From positions 3,189,001 to 3,253,000 of the forward strand of contig NZ_CP138858.1 of NCBI RefSeq assembly GCF_033878955.1: a DNA stretch of 64,000 nucleotides, written 5' to 3'. This stretch comes from Coraliomargarita algicola. GTDB lineage: Bacteria; Verrucomicrobiota; Verrucomicrobiia; Opitutales; Coraliomargaritaceae. Within the stretch, counting starts at the first letter, position 1; every line of letters begins with the position of its first letter. Below the pieces are notes generated by a model. It had not been told where the DNA came from. It was given only the letters and a program-made list of their open reading frames with translations, and searched no databases. The position numbers were made by a program, and so were the translations under genes. Of this stretch, positions 8,958 to 17,624 are shown in pieces.

Positions 8958-11900
8958 TTACTTGCGCCCGAAGATCATGCCGCGCCAATGATTGTAGGAG
9001 TGGCTGAAGCCACTGCGTAGGTCGTTGGCGATTAGGATCATGATCGGCAGCAACACCAATGTTATGCCGGTGGCGAAGACGACGCCGAAGCCGACGGATA
9101 CGGCCATGGGCTTTAAGAATTGTGCCTGGGTCGATGTTTCTGCGAGTAGTGGGATTAAGCCTACAAAGGTGGTGAGCGTGGTGAGCAAGATGGCGCGGAA
9201 GCGCTCGCCGCCTGCGCGGATGATGCGCTCGGCGAGTGGGGTGTCGGGGGCTTCGATGCCTAAGTCGTCGAGGCGCGACATCAACACGAGTGAGTCGTTG
9301 ACTACGATGCCGCTGAGCGCGAGGATGCCGAAGACGGATAGGATGCTGATCGGGATGCCGATCAGAAAGTGCCCGAGCAAGGCGCCGATGATACCGAAGG
9401 GAATCACGGACATGATGAATAGGGGCTTGGTGTAGGACTTGAGGGGCACCGCGATCAAAATGTAGATCATTAGGATCGAGAGTCCGAAGCCGCGCAGTAG
9501 GGATTGCACGGACTTGGCGCGTTGCTCGGCTTCGCCGTAGAGGTTGATACTGACGTTGGGGTGCTCTGCCAGGAAGGTGGGGAAGTAATCTTCGCCCAGT
9601 AGTGCCAGGACTTCTTCACTGGAGGTGACGGCCTTATCAATGTCTGCTTTGACGGAGACGATGCGGTTGTTGTCGAAGCGTTCGATGGAGGCGAGGGAGT
9701 CGCCGTATTGTGTGTCGGCGACGACGGAGAAGGGCACGGCGCTGCCGTCGTCGGTGCGGATGCGCATGTCGCGCAGTGTTTCTAACTGGCTGCGTTCTTC
9801 GATCGGGTAGCGGACCATGACCTTAACTTCGTCGCGACCGCGTTGCACGCGTTGGGCTTCGGTGCCGTAGAAGGCGCTGCGCACGTTGTTGGCCAGTAGT
9901 TGCTTGTTGTAGCCTGCGGCTTGACCGGCGGGCGTGAGCTGCACTTGTATCTCGGGACGTCCGGAGTCGAAGGTGTCTTGGATGTCATGGATTCCTGGAT
10001 ACGTAGCGACTTTGGCTTTCATGGCCTCTGCGGCGACTTGTAGGTCGTCCAGTGACTGACTGGCGAGTTGTATTTCGAGGCCTTGCCCGGGGCCGCGGGT
10101 GCCGGAGATTGTGAGTGCTTTGGCGCCGGAGATGGGCGGAATTTTGGAACGCCATGCTTTAACAATGTCGCCGGTGGTGATGGTGCGGGTCTCGGATGTG
10201 GTGAGCTCGGCCGCGATGGAGGCTGCGGTATTGGAGGAGGCGTTGACGGAGATGTGGCGGAGTAGGGTTTCGCCGGACTTACTTTCCAGCTCACGAATGG
10301 TTTGCTGCAGGGCGTCGGCGATCATGTTGGCATTCTCGTGCAGGTAATCCACTGGCAGGCCTTGCTCGAGTTCGAGGTTGGCCGAAATGGAATCGCGATA
10401 GATGTCGGGGAAGAAGACGAAGCGCAGCTTGCCCGACGGTAGTAGGCCGATGACTAGAATCAGCACGGCGATAAAAGCGGCCAAGGTGACGTAGCGATAG
10501 GGAATCATGGCGCGCATGGCCGGTTGATAGAGGCGCTGGACGAAATACTTGAGTCCGCGAGCGATTGCCTCTTGGAAGCGAGCCCAGCGACGACTGATGA
10601 AATTCTTCGGCTCGTGTTTGATCCGAATGTGGTTCAGGTGGGAGGGCAGTATGAGCTTGGATTCAACCAGTGAGAAGATGAGGCAGAGAATCACACCTGT
10701 GGCGATCTGGCCGAAAACATTGCCCATGCGGCCGGACACTTGAGTGAGCGGATAGAAGGCGGCTATGGTGGTGAGCACACCGAAGGTGGCGGGCGTGACG
10801 ACCTTGGAGACCCCGCGCACGGTGGAGTGCAGGTCGTTTTTGTGATGTTCGCCCTTGGCTTCGTCCTCTTCTTTGGTGCTATAGATGGATTCGCCGATCA
10901 CGATCGCGTCGTCGACGATGATCCCGAGCACGATAATAAAGGCGAAGGCGGTGAGCTGATTGAGCGAGATGTCGATCAGCGGAAAAGGGAAGGCGGCCAA
11001 TGCGCCGGCGATCGAGATGGGAATGCCAAGCGCGACCCAGAAGGCGAGCCGTAGATTGAGAAAGAGGGCGAGAGAGATTAAGACCAAGAGCACGCCTAGG
11101 ATGCCATTGTCGATGAGTAGCTTGAGACGGGAGCGGATGGACTCGGAGCCGTCTTGCCAGCTGCTGATTTGCACGCCTTCGGGCAGGCCATACACTTCGG
11201 CATAGCTGGCCACGAACTGAGTGGCTTCGTCGGCGGCTTTAATGATGTCGTTGTCACCCTCGGAAGTGATCGAGAGTCCGACGGAGGGCTGCCCGTTAAA
11301 GCGGCTCAGGTATTCTTGATCGACAAATCCGTCGCGAATTTCGGCGATGTCCCCGAGTAAAATGCGGGTGCCATCGGCTTCGGTGCGTAGTGGGATCTTG
11401 GCGAAGTCGGCTGCGACATAGGCCTGGTCGCGGGTGCGCACGGAGATGTCGCCACTGTCGCTGCGCACGACACCACCGGAGAGGTCGATGGAGTTGTTGG
11501 AGATCGCATCGGCGACTTCGTTGAAAGTGAGGTTGTAAGCGCGTAGTTGATTTTCGGATACTTCGACCGAGACTTCGTAATCGCGGGCACCGCTGGTTTC
11601 GACCAGAGTGATGTTTTTAAGTTTGAGTAGATCGTCGCGCAGGGTGCGGGCAGCTTCTTTGAGCACGCTTTCGGCAACATCGCCGTAGAGGTTGACCCGC
11701 AACACATCGTGCGAGCGTTGGTTTTCGGTGATGATGGGTTTCTCGGCTTGTTCGGGGAAACTGGAGATGGCGTCGACTTGAATTTTGACATCGTCCAGCA
11801 GTTTGGTGATCGAATAATCTTCGATCGCGTTTATGGTGACCTTGGCATTCGATTCGGTGGAGGTGCTACTGATGTGGTCGATGCCTTTGATGCCTTGCAA

Positions 11901-12128
11901 GGATTCTTCAATTTTGATCGCAACCCCGCGCTCGACATCTTCCGGAGTGCCTCCACGAAAGGGAACGCTGACTGTGACGCTTTCCGCGTCGAAGGAAGGG
12001 AAGGCTTCCTTGCGCACGCTGATGGCTGTGGAGATCCCCATGCCGAGGATAATCAGCATCAGGATGTTGGCGACGACGGTGTTGTCGCAAAACCACGCGA
12101 TGATTGGATGTTTTTTGATGGGACTCAT
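8958..12128 (-). CDS. RND efflux transporter permease subunit
   Basis: A 1056-aa inner-membrane pump of the AcrB/RND superfamily. The start MSPIKKHPIIAWFCDNTVVANILML gives TM1, followed by a large periplasmic domain, a block of helices with ILGIIVDDAIVIGESIY (TM4, conserved Asp pair for proton translocation), a second periplasmic domain and a second helix block with FGILALSGIVVNDSLVLMSRLDDL. Length matches the family. It is the third gene of an outer-membrane/adaptor/permease operon; its ATG directly follows the adaptor stop with no spacer, implying coupled translation. Substrates cannot be read from the sequence; an acid-pair DD in TM4 favours a proton-driven drug or lipid exporter rather than a metal pump. 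Confidence 0.95.
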   Translation of the reverse strand: MSPIKKHPIIAWFCDNTVVANILMLIILGMGISTAISVRKEAFPSFDAESVTVSVPFRGGTPEDVERGVAIKIEESLQGIKGIDHISSTSTESNAKVTINAIEDYSITKLLDDVKIQVDAISSFPEQAEKPIITENQRSHDVLRVNLYGDVAESVLKEAARTLRDDLLKLKNITLVETSGARDYEVSVEVSENQLRAYNLTFNEVADAISNNSIDLSGGVVRSDSGDISVRTRDQAYVAADFAKIPLRTEADGTRILLGDIAEIRDGFVDQEYLSRFNGQPSVGLSITSEGDNDIIKAADEATQFVASYAEVYGLPEGVQISSWQDGSESIRSRLKLLIDNGILGVLLVLISLALFLNLRLAFWVALGIPISIAGALAAFPFPLIDISLNQLTAFAFIIVLGIIVDDAIVIGESIYSTKEEDEAKGEHHKNDLHSTVRGVSKVVTPATFGVLTTIAAFYPLTQVSGRMGNVFGQIATGVILCLIFSLVESKLILPSHLNHIRIKHEPKNFISRRWARFQEAIARGLKYFVQRLYQPAMRAMIPYRYVTLAAFIAVLILVIGLLPSGKLRFVFFPDIYRDSISANLELEQGLPVDYLHENANMIADALQQTIRELESKSGETLLRHISVNASSNTAASIAAELTTSETRTITTGDIVKAWRSKIPPISGAKALTISGTRGPGQGLEIQLASQSLDDLQVAAEAMKAKVATYPGIHDIQDTFDSGRPEIQVQLTPAGQAAGYNKQLLANNVRSAFYGTEAQRVQRGRDEVKVMVRYPIEERSQLETLRDMRIRTDDGSAVPFSVVADTQYGDSLASIERFDNNRIVSVKADIDKAVTSSEEVLALLGEDYFPTFLAEHPNVSINLYGEAEQRAKSVQSLLRGFGLSILMIYILIAVPLKSYTKPLFIMSVIPFGIIGALLGHFLIGIPISILSVFGILALSGIVVNDSLVLMSRLDDLGIEAPDTPLAERIIRAGGERFRAILLTTLTTFVGLIPLLAETSTQAQFLKPMAVSVGFGVVFATGITLVLLPIMILIANDLRSGFSHSYNHWRGMIFGRK

Positions 12129-13304
12129 TTAGCGTGCTTTCGCGTGTGGTTGAACTTTTTGGCCGATGCGAAATGAATTCAACGGGCGAGTGGCGATCTT
12201 AAGTATGGAATCTTTGGATACGGCATCGATATGTAGAATGAGTTCGTCGCCGTCGGCCACCAGTCGGGTGACAGGCAATTGCTGCAGTGTATCATCGGCA
12301 TCGACGATCCAGACAAAGCGGTCTTCGACCAGTGCGGTATTGGGCACGCGGAAGGCATCTTCAATGGTGCGGGCAGGGATGCGTGCGTCGACGAAGGAGC
12401 CGATCGGCAGGAAGGCCTGTGGATTGGCAAAGGGCTCGGCGATTTCGCCGATGACGTAAATGACTTGATTGTTGAGATCGACGCTGGGTTCCGTGCGAGT
12501 GATGGTAGCGGTCCATTGTGCGTTGGGCTGAGTGGCTGTGGTGAGTGTGGCCCGTAGGGGGGCTTTGTTGGCCGAGTCCGCAGAGGGGGTCTGCAAGTGG
12601 AGGCGTTGCACTTGGGTGGCCGTGAGTGGTAGTCGCACTTCGGCTTTTTCGGTGGCGATTAGGCTGCCGAGGGTGCTGCCGTTATTGACGATGTTACCCG
12701 GGCTGGCGCTGCGGTTTTGGATGATTGCATCAAAGGGAGCGCGAATTTTTGTGCGGTCGAGATCCAGCTGTGCTTTTTGCAGGCTGGCTTGAGCGGAGGC
12801 GACGCTGGCTTGGGCGGCGGCGAGTTGTGGTTGGCGCAGAGTGAGCTCGCTGGCGTCTTCCAGGGCGCGGCCGGACTCGGTCCAGTCTTGAGCGGCCAGG
12901 TCGGCGCGAATGCTCTCCTCGCTGAGTGCTTGTTGCATGCTGGCGAGGTTGGCCTCTTCTTGAGCGATTACGGCTTGATAGTCGGATGGATCAATTTCCA
13001 CCAGTAGCTCGCCAGCCTGCACGAATTGACCTGCGTTGAAACTGGGGCTGATGTGTCGGATTTCGCCGCTGACTTGAGCGGAGAGTTGCGCTTCGAAGAA
13101 ACTTTGTACGTTGCCGTAGGTGGTGATGTCAGGCGTGGTCGCTTGTGCTTGGACTTCCACATAGCTCACGCTGGGGATGATCGCGGGGGGCGTGACATTG
13201 GGCCGCTCGGGCTTGTTCTTAATCATGACCCAGATGATTAGCGTGGCCAGGATGAGGATCGCCGGTAGGAGGACGATATTGGAGATGCGTTGTAATGCGG
13301 TCAT
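12129..13304 (-). CDS. RND efflux periplasmic adaptor (membrane fusion protein)
   Basis: A 391-aa protein from ATG 13304 (MTALQRISNIVLLPAILILATLIIW), which gives one membrane anchor; the frame extending to 13454 would overlap the outer-membrane gene and looks non-coding. A lipoyl/barrel-sandwich half motif (AQVSGEIRHISPSFNAGQFV) precedes a helical hairpin rich in A/Q/L and a second half (KAQLDLDRTKIRAPFDAIIQN). Beta-barrel and membrane-proximal regions follow. It bridges the RND permease and the TolC-like channel across the periplasm. It lies 55 bases after the channel gene and abuts the permease gene. Confidence 0.94.
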   Translation of the reverse strand: MTALQRISNIVLLPAILILATLIIWVMIKNKPERPNVTPPAIIPSVSYVEVQAQATTPDITTYGNVQSFFEAQLSAQVSGEIRHISPSFNAGQFVQAGELLVEIDPSDYQAVIAQEEANLASMQQALSEESIRADLAAQDWTESGRALEDASELTLRQPQLAAAQASVASAQASLQKAQLDLDRTKIRAPFDAIIQNRSASPGNIVNNGSTLGSLIATEKAEVRLPLTATQVQRLHLQTPSADSANKAPLRATLTTATQPNAQWTATITRTEPSVDLNNQVIYVIGEIAEPFANPQAFLPIGSFVDARIPARTIEDAFRVPNTALVEDRFVWIVDADDTLQQLPVTRLVADGDELILHIDAVSKDSILKIATRPLNSFRIGQKVQPHAKAR

Positions 13305-13359
13305 ACGGAATGTTGCAGGCTGCTTGAGCGGTCGTTTGCTTGGGTGAGAGAGAGGATTC

Positions 13360-14724
13360 TTAGAAGCCTTTGCCCAAGGCGAGGGCGAGGCTGACGCGGT
13401 TGCTGAGTCGTAGATTGTGTAAGCTGATGGTTTGGGCTTCGGTGCTGAAGACACGGCGCTGCGCCTCGAGGAGATCCAGAATGTCGATCAGGCCGGATTC
13501 GTAATCGCGCAGGCTCTTGGCTTCGGCGCGGCGGGCGGCTGCCAGTGCTTCCAGGCGCGCCGTTTCTTCGCGTGCTAGGTAGGCTTCCGAGTTGAGCGCG
13601 TTTTCCACTTCGGTGAATGCATTAATGACAACGGCGCGGTAGTTCTGGTAAGCTTGCTCGGCGCGGGCATCGGCGGCTCCGACTTCCGCGCGGCGTTGAC
13701 CTGCTTCGAAAATGGGGGCACTGATTTGTCCGGCGAGTGACCACACATCGAAGGCGCTACGTCCAAGGTCGGACAATGTATCGGAGCTGCGGCCGCCACT
13801 GGCGGTGAGTGTAAAAGAAGGAAACAGGTCCGCATAGGCGGCACGTGCCAGGGCATCCGCGGCGCGGATGTTTTGATAGGCGGCAATAATGTCGGGGCGT
13901 GCTAGCAGCAGCTCCGAAGGCAGGCCGCTGGGAATGCTGCGATCCAGCGCGGGCCAGTTCGTTGAAGCTGACAGTCTGGCGTCAGGGTATTGGCCGAGCA
14001 GAGCTTTCAGGGCGCGGGCGCTTTGGTCGCGAGCGTCTTTGCTGGATTCGTAGTCGGCGCGGGCGCTGGCGGCATCGGTATGCGCGAGCTCCACTTCAGT
14101 GATTGTGACGATGCCTTGTTCGTATCGGCGCTGCACCAGTTGGTGGGTGTCGGCAAAGCTGTCTCGCTCGCGCTCGGCCAGGTTCAGTTGTTTCTCCGCC
14201 GCGATCAAATTGAACCAGGCCTGCATGGTTTGGGCGGCCAGTGATTGGCGGGTGGCTTGGTAGTTCGCTTCGCTGGCAAATTGGTCCGCTTGGGCGGCGC
14301 GCGTTTGATTGCGAAGCTCGCCCCACAGATCGACCTCCCATTCCACATCCAAGCTGGCAGAAAAAGTATTGCTGGCAGCGCTTGAGTTGGAGCCGGCGCG
14401 ACTGGCAGCGCCATTGCCGCTCAAAGAAGGAAACAGAGCCCCGCGGGATTTTTCAAAATTAAAGCCCGCTTCATCCATTTCTGAAGCCGCGATCAGCAAG
14501 TCCGGATTGTGAGCCCATGCTTGCTCGACCAGTTGCTTGAGCTGAGGGTCATCGAAAAGCTCCAGTAAAGAATCGACCAGTTCCAAGTCCGGATACTCGC
14601 TGGTGGCGTAGATCGGAGCAATGGCCAGCGCCTCATCGACTTGCTGCGCACGTTTTTCGGGAATGCTGACACAGCTGGTAAACAGCAGCGTAAAAGGAAG
14701 GCAAAAGTAGAATGTAGGTTTCAC
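13360..14724 (-). CDS. TolC-like outer membrane efflux lipoprotein (NodT family)
   Basis: A 454-aa protein starting at GTG 14724. The signal peptide ends in lipobox LFTSC, giving a lipid-anchored Cys near residue 18. Two repeated outer-membrane efflux domains follow: WAHNPDLLIAASEMDEAG starts the first, and LLARPDIIAAYQNIRAADALARAAYADLFPSFTLTASGG starts the second in pieces typical of the family. It forms the trimeric channel for the downstream adaptor and permease. It is the first gene of the operon; a long hairpin and an 18-bp palindrome lie upstream, suggesting control at this promoter. Confidence 0.94.
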   Translation of the reverse strand: MKPTFYFCLPFTLLFTSCVSIPEKRAQQVDEALAIAPIYATSEYPDLELVDSLLELFDDPQLKQLVEQAWAHNPDLLIAASEMDEAGFNFEKSRGALFPSLSGNGAASRAGSNSSAASNTFSASLDVEWEVDLWGELRNQTRAAQADQFASEANYQATRQSLAAQTMQAWFNLIAAEKQLNLAERERDSFADTHQLVQRRYEQGIVTITEVELAHTDAASARADYESSKDARDQSARALKALLGQYPDARLSASTNWPALDRSIPSGLPSELLLARPDIIAAYQNIRAADALARAAYADLFPSFTLTASGGRSSDTLSDLGRSAFDVWSLAGQISAPIFEAGQRRAEVGAADARAEQAYQNYRAVVINAFTEVENALNSEAYLAREETARLEALAAARRAEAKSLRDYESGLIDILDLLEAQRRVFSTEAQTISLHNLRLSNRVSLALALGKGF

Positions 14725-14745
14725 TGTGTAGTTGTCGATAAAAGT

Positions 14746-14776
14746 GCGCCGTCAGCGTTGGATCCGCTGACGGCGC
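14746..14776 (-). promoter_or_regulatory. Perfect 12-bp-stem hairpin in the efflux operon leader
   Basis: GCGCCGTCAGCG (14746-14757) and CGCTGACGGCGC (14765-14776) pair perfectly around a 7-nt loop. The hairpin ends 22 bases before the GTG start of the channel gene, so in the leader RNA it could limit ribosome access or act as a terminator-like element. Confidence 0.6.
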
Positions 14777-14813
14777 CTAGGCTCGCAAAGTAAAGGAGCA
14801 TTTTTGAGAATTC

Positions 14814-14831
14814 TTCAAACAATTGTTTGAA
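14814..14831. promoter_or_regulatory. 18-bp perfect palindrome, candidate TetR-type operator
   Basis: TTCAAACAATTGTTTGAA is a perfect palindrome about 90 bases upstream of the efflux operon start. Its form resembles operators of TetR/AcrR repressors that control RND pumps. No repressor gene is present nearby; assignment as an operator is inference. Confidence 0.6.
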
Positions 14832-14968
14832 TAAAATGGTAGTTTTTTCGGATTGCTTGTCTATTGAATCAGGCAAGAGAAAAGGCCCGAATGAAGACAT
14901 CGTCAGATGCGGCGCATAGTTTCAGAATCTTTTATGTCGAAGTGTTTTTTTTGCCCGCAGGGCTCGTC

Positions 14969-15026
14969 GGCCCCGATCCAGAGGATCGAGGATACGTGGC
15001 CTCGGAACTTCGTTCCGGGGGGGAGG
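14969..15026 (+). repeat. REP-like element, copy 1 (upstream of RAYT)
   Basis: GGCCCCGATCCAGAGGATC followed by GAGGATACGTGGC and the hairpin CGGAACTTCGTTCCG with a G-run. It is preceded by GCCCGCAGGGC. The same unit occurs three more times just after the transposase gene. Confidence 0.85.
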
Positions 15027-15080
15027 TTGTCGTTTATATTTGTCTTGTCTTAATGGCGTTAATTTTCTTATTTTGGGTTC

Positions 15081-15605
15081 ATGTGGAATGAGCGCCGACT
15101 CCCCCGACTGCCAGCTGAGTTTTATCAGGGATCGGCGCATGTGATGTGGACCTATGTAGTTAAAGACCGGCGTCAGGGTTGGTTGGGGGATGCGTTTCAT
15201 TCTCTGTTTCGAGAAACGCTTTTGCACACTTGTGCGAGGTATCATTTGGGCTGCGCGCGTTATGTGCTGATGCCGGATCACCTGCATTTGATTTGGGTGG
15301 GGGCTGCGGCTCGCAGTGATCAGCTGAAGGCGACTAAGTTTCTTCGGCGCTATTTACCTTTGGAGTGGGTGAAGCAGGCGCATGATCATGTGCTACGTGA
15401 GGAGGCACGTGAACGGAATGCGTTTGCAGATACGTGTAATTATTTGCGTCAGAACCCTGTGCGCGCGAAACTTGTTGAGTCCGCCCAAGATTGGGATTTC
15501 GCGGGCAGCATGGTGCCCGGCTTTCCGGATCTGAATGAGTGGGAGAGCGATTCCTTTTGGAAGTGCTTTTCAGCTTACCAAAAGTCGTTGCTGGACGAGA
15601 CTTAA
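15081..15605 (+). CDS. REP-associated tyrosine transposase (RAYT)
   Basis: A 174-aa IS200-like Y1 transposase: HUH motif His67-x-His69 in LMPDHLHLIW and catalytic Tyr121 in CNYLRQNPVRAKLV, the signature of the RAYT branch. RAYTs are single-copy chromosomal enzymes that nick and move REP palindromes without being flanked by IS ends (known for the family). Here REP-like units flank the gene on both sides (one upstream, three downstream), so this is a complete RAYT/REP module. The first residues (MWNERRLPRLPAEFYQGSAHVMW) match the usual RAYT N-terminus, and ATG 15081 is accepted as the start. Confidence 0.93.
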   Translation: MWNERRLPRLPAEFYQGSAHVMWTYVVKDRRQGWLGDAFHSLFRETLLHTCARYHLGCARYVLMPDHLHLIWVGAAARSDQLKATKFLRRYLPLEWVKQAHDHVLREEARERNAFADTCNYLRQNPVRAKLVESAQDWDFAGSMVPGFPDLNEWESDSFWKCFSAYQKSLLDET

Positions 15606-15616
15606 GAAGTCCAGCC

Positions 15617-15957
15617 GGCCCCGATCCAGAGGATCGAGGATACGTAGCTTCGGAACTTTGTTCCGGGGGGAGGGTGCTGCTGGTCTTCTCACTTCGCACT
15701 CTCGACTCCTCACTGGCCCGCAGGGCCCCCGGCCCCGATCCAGAGGATCGAGGATACGTAGCCTCGGAACTTCGTTCCGGGGAGGGCGTGGCTGGACTTC
15801 TCACTTCCTACTCTCTACTTCTTACTGGCCCGCAGGGCCCGCCAGCCCCGATCCTGAGGATCGAGGATACGTGGCCTCGGAACTTTGTTTCGGGGGGAGG
15901 GTGCGCGGTTCTTCCCACTTCCCACTCTCTACTCTCCACTGGCCCGCAGGGCCCCGG
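15617..15957 (+). repeat. REP-like array, copies 2-4
   Basis: Three REP units at 15617-15674, 15731-15786 and 15845-15901, spaced about 114 bases, each with the GATCC-rich part, GAGGATACGT and an inverted repeat of the CGGAACTTCGTTCCG kind. Spacers carry pyrimidine-rich CTTCTCACTTC/CACTCTC tracts and GGCCCGCAGGGCC palindromes. The array ends with a last GGCCCGCAGGGCC directly at the mqo stop codon, so it may also serve as the 3' end region for both genes. Confidence 0.88.
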
Positions 15958-17469
15958 CTACGCGATCGTGAGTGCGGCGTCGGCGCGTTTGCGGAGGGTA
16001 CGATAGGTGGTCTCGCACTTGGCTAGGGATTTGCCGTGGGCGGGCAGCATCTCTGTGAGTTTGTTCTGCCAGGCATCGGTTTGCATCTCTTGGGAGAAGC
16101 ATTTTTCGAGCACTTCGACGATGATGGAAACAGAGGTGGAGGCGCCGGGTGAAGCGCCGAGCAGGGCGGCGATGCTGCCGTCTTGTGCGGCCACTACTTC
16201 GGTGCCAAATTCGAGTTTACCGGTGCTGTCAGGGCTTTTCTTAATGATCTGCACGCGCTGGCCCGCGGTGACCAGCATCCAGTCTTCTTCTTTGGCGGCG
16301 GGAAAGAATTCACGCAGGCCTTCGACGCGGTCGCTGTGCGATTTGCGGCATTCGTTGATCAAATATTGGGTGAGCGACATGTTGTCGCGACCGACGGCGA
16401 GCAGTGGCAAAATGTTGTCGAGCTTCACGGACTTGATCAGGTCGAGCATGGAGCCTTCTTTCAGGAATTTAGGTGAGAAGCCGGCATAGGGGCCAAAGAG
16501 TAGGGCTTTCTTACCATCGATCACGCGGGTGTCGAGGTGTGGGACCGACATGGGCGGCGCGCCGACAGCGGCTTTGCCATAAATCTTTGCGGCGTGCTGC
16601 TCGATGATGTCGTGGTTTTTGCAAACGAGAAATTGTCCGCTGACGGGGAAGCCGCCAAAGCCTTTGCCCTCGGGGATGCCGGACTTTTGCAGTAGGTGCA
16701 GCGAGCCACCGCCGGCACCAATGAAGGCGAACTTGGCGCGTAGCTTGCGTTTGCCTTCGCTCTTGCTGTCGATTTTTAGGCGCCAGCGGCCGTCTTTTCT
16801 TTGCTCGATGTCGGTGACGCGGGCCTGCATGGCGAGTTCGACGCCGTCGAGTGAAATGAGGTAGTCGATCAGTTGCTGCGTGAGTGCGCCAAAGTTGATG
16901 TCGGTGCCGGACTCGACTCGGGTGACGGCGATCGGCTCTGCATTGCTACGGCCTTGTCCCAGGAGTGGCGCCCATTCTGCGATGGTGGCTGGATCTTCGG
17001 TGAAGTCCATTTCGTTGAAGAGGTGTTGCTCGCTGAGGGCTTGGTAGCGCTGACGCAGGAATTCGATATCCTTTTCGCCATGCACGAAGCTCATGTGGGG
17101 CACGCGCTTGATAAATGCGCCGGGGTCCTTGATCACGCCTTGCTCGACCAAGTAGGCCCAGAAGTGTTTGGAGTGCTCGAATTGTTCGTTGATTTTGATC
17201 GCCTTGGAGACATCGACGCTGCCGTCGGCGTTCTGTGGCGTGTAGTTGAGCTCGCACAGCGCGGCGTGTCCGGTGCCGGCGTTGTTCCACGCATGTGAGC
17301 TTTCCAAGGCGACACGTGGGAGCGACTCGACGATTTGAATCGTGAAGTCGGGATTCATTTTCTTAAGCATGATGCCGAGTGTGGCGCTCATAATACCGCC
17401 GCCGATGAGGACGATATCTGGATTGTTAAGAATAGGGCCTGTGGAAGGTCGAACTGTGCGTGTGGTCAT
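15958..17469 (-). CDS. mqo: Malate:quinone oxidoreductase
   Basis: A 503-aa FAD-dependent membrane-associated enzyme oxidising malate to oxaloacetate with electrons going to quinone (TCA cycle/respiration). The FAD-binding motif VLIGGGIMSATLG lies at about residues 20-32; HAWNNAGTGHAALCELNYTP is the Mqo family signature (split here as HAWNNAGTGHA and CELNYTP), and GASPGASTSVSI lies near the C-terminus. Length is normal for Mqo. The gene is monocistronic; its stop codon touches the REP-like array on the 3' side. Confidence 0.96.
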   Translation of the reverse strand: MTTRTVRPSTGPILNNPDIVLIGGGIMSATLGIMLKKMNPDFTIQIVESLPRVALESSHAWNNAGTGHAALCELNYTPQNADGSVDVSKAIKINEQFEHSKHFWAYLVEQGVIKDPGAFIKRVPHMSFVHGEKDIEFLRQRYQALSEQHLFNEMDFTEDPATIAEWAPLLGQGRSNAEPIAVTRVESGTDINFGALTQQLIDYLISLDGVELAMQARVTDIEQRKDGRWRLKIDSKSEGKRKLRAKFAFIGAGGGSLHLLQKSGIPEGKGFGGFPVSGQFLVCKNHDIIEQHAAKIYGKAAVGAPPMSVPHLDTRVIDGKKALLFGPYAGFSPKFLKEGSMLDLIKSVKLDNILPLLAVGRDNMSLTQYLINECRKSHSDRVEGLREFFPAAKEEDWMLVTAGQRVQIIKKSPDSTGKLEFGTEVVAAQDGSIAALLGASPGASTSVSIIVEVLEKCFSQEMQTDAWQNKLTEMLPAHGKSLAKCETTYRTLRKRADAALTIA

Positions 17470-17624
17470 TGGTATAGTGTGGCGTTATAGAGCAAAGGAG
17501 GTGCCGATCTGGTAGGTGCACGTATTCTCCCGCGTTCTAATGCGCGCCGACTAAAGTAGCGATGGCGCACAGATCAAACCCATACTGTATTTTTTACTTA
17601 AAACCACTTAAAATGGGGACTGAT

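Noticed and set aside
14864..15091. A 75-residue open frame before the RAYT
   Set aside because: Its middle is REP sequence; the hydrophobic tail alone is not enough support.
15617..15957. Possible CRISPR array
   Set aside because: Repeat units are about 57 bases with long similar spacers rather than short unique ones, there are only three, and no cas gene is present; they are REP elements linked to a RAYT.
15334..16026. Open frames through the REP array with repeated GPDPEDRGYVASEL segments
   Set aside because: The protein repeats only reflect the REP DNA repeats; no start signal or domain.
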